Assembly (NCBI GenBank): GCA_014874355.1
Contig: JACWAJ010000004.1
Location: 1 to 36,767, forward strand
Source of the DNA: a bacterium
Lineage (GTDB): Bacteria; Chloroflexota; Dormibacteria; Aeolococcales; Aeolococcaceae
Length of the DNA: 36,767 nt
Reading direction: 5' to 3'
The notes under the pieces were generated by a model. That model had not been told where the DNA came from. It searched no databases and saw only the letters and a list, made by a program, of their open reading frames with translations. Position numbers and translations under genes: made by a program. Below, in pieces: positions 36,651-36,767 of the stretch. Every line of letters begins with the position of its first letter. The first letter of the stretch is position 1.

Positions 36651-36767
36651 ATGTTCGTCGAGCAGTCGTCATACCGCGAGACCATCCGGATTCGGGTCAT
36701 GGAGCAGGTCCTGGTCGGCGGCAGGTGGAAGAAGCGCCTGGTGCAACATGTCGGCACAGCCCACGAC
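36651..36767 (+). CDS. Transposase, N-terminal 39 codons (cut by window edge)
   Basis: The frame from ATG 36651 is open to the edge and reads MFVEQSSYRETIRIRVMEQV, then KKRLVQHVGTAHD. The pattern of a strand-rich start followed by RLVQHVGTAH is like the N-terminus of IS1634/IS4-group DDE transposases. The catalytic residues lie beyond the window. Its position downstream of terminal direct repeats supports the call. Confidence 0.6.
   Translation, partial: MFVEQSSYRETIRIRVMEQVLVGGRWKKRLVQHVGTAHD

Larger units (their letters stand above)
36517..36767 (+). mobile_element. Left end of an insertion sequence (right part outside window)
   Basis: The AT-rich stretch with direct repeats and the downstream transposase start mark the left end of an IS, probably in the IS4/IS1634 DDE group. 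The exact terminus and target duplication cannot be set without the right end. The base composition is clearly lower in GC than the flanking genes. Confidence 0.5.

Overview
This window is GC-rich bacterial chromosome, gene-dense on both strands and mostly housekeeping. Nothing fixes the species. Tandem RCK/TrkA proteins in the style of actinobacterial ceoBC, an EF-G-like paralog, a CpaF-type ATPase, a bacterial CpgS, and many genes with a -10 hexamer a few bases before the start codon and no Shine-Dalgarno site together suggest an Actinomycetota/Chloroflexota/Dormibacterota-type lineage. That placement is inference.

Layout. 1-4.6 kb: the 5' part of gcvPA (cut by the window edge), a divergent GHKL ATPase with a probable frameshift, a DedA protein with an odd C-terminal extension, a 73-aa ORF and a small lipoprotein. 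4.7-9.0 kb: an EF-G-like GTPase, a zinc-ribbon DUF5679 protein with a clear terminator, a decayed ORF, two overlapping RCK potassium-regulation genes and a divergent universal stress protein. 9.0-14.6 kb: a minus-strand gyrB-plsX-gyrA run. 14.8-17.8 kb: a two-gene operon of a CpgS-like protein and a RocB-like M20 peptidase. A cluster of DnaA-box-like sites with AT-rich dyads follows at 17.82-17.93 kb. 17.9-21.9 kb: a LysM/lytic transglycosylase with an unusual leader, a HAD phosphatase, a uridine phosphorylase and an internally duplicated lipoprotein. 21.9-24.5 kb: a gene remnant, ilvE and a glycerate kinase, with the two genes converging on a 179-bp dyad-symmetric element. 24.6-28.0 kb: an orphan YhaV-like toxin, a DUF3501 protein, and a patatin-to-glycosyltransferase overlapping pair. 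28.1-31.9 kb: lepA, a membrane protein and hemW. 31.9-36.4 kb: a cpaF-like ATPase, a membrane-tethered trypsin-like protease with a zinc ribbon, and glutamate dehydrogenase with downstream hairpins. 36.5 kb to the end: the AT-rich left end of an insertion sequence and the first 39 codons of its transposase.

The genes cover DNA topology (GyrAB), translation (EF4, EF-G-like), phospholipid and envelope work (PlsX, patatin, LysM/SLT, lipoproteins, protease), K+ control, and amino-acid/C2 metabolism (GcvP, IlvE, GDH, GlxK). No CRISPR array, tRNA, rRNA or prophage was recognised. The least-explained signals are the leader of the LysM gene, the DnaA-box cluster, the ilvE/glxK palindrome, the cpgS-rocB operon and the duplicated lipoprotein.
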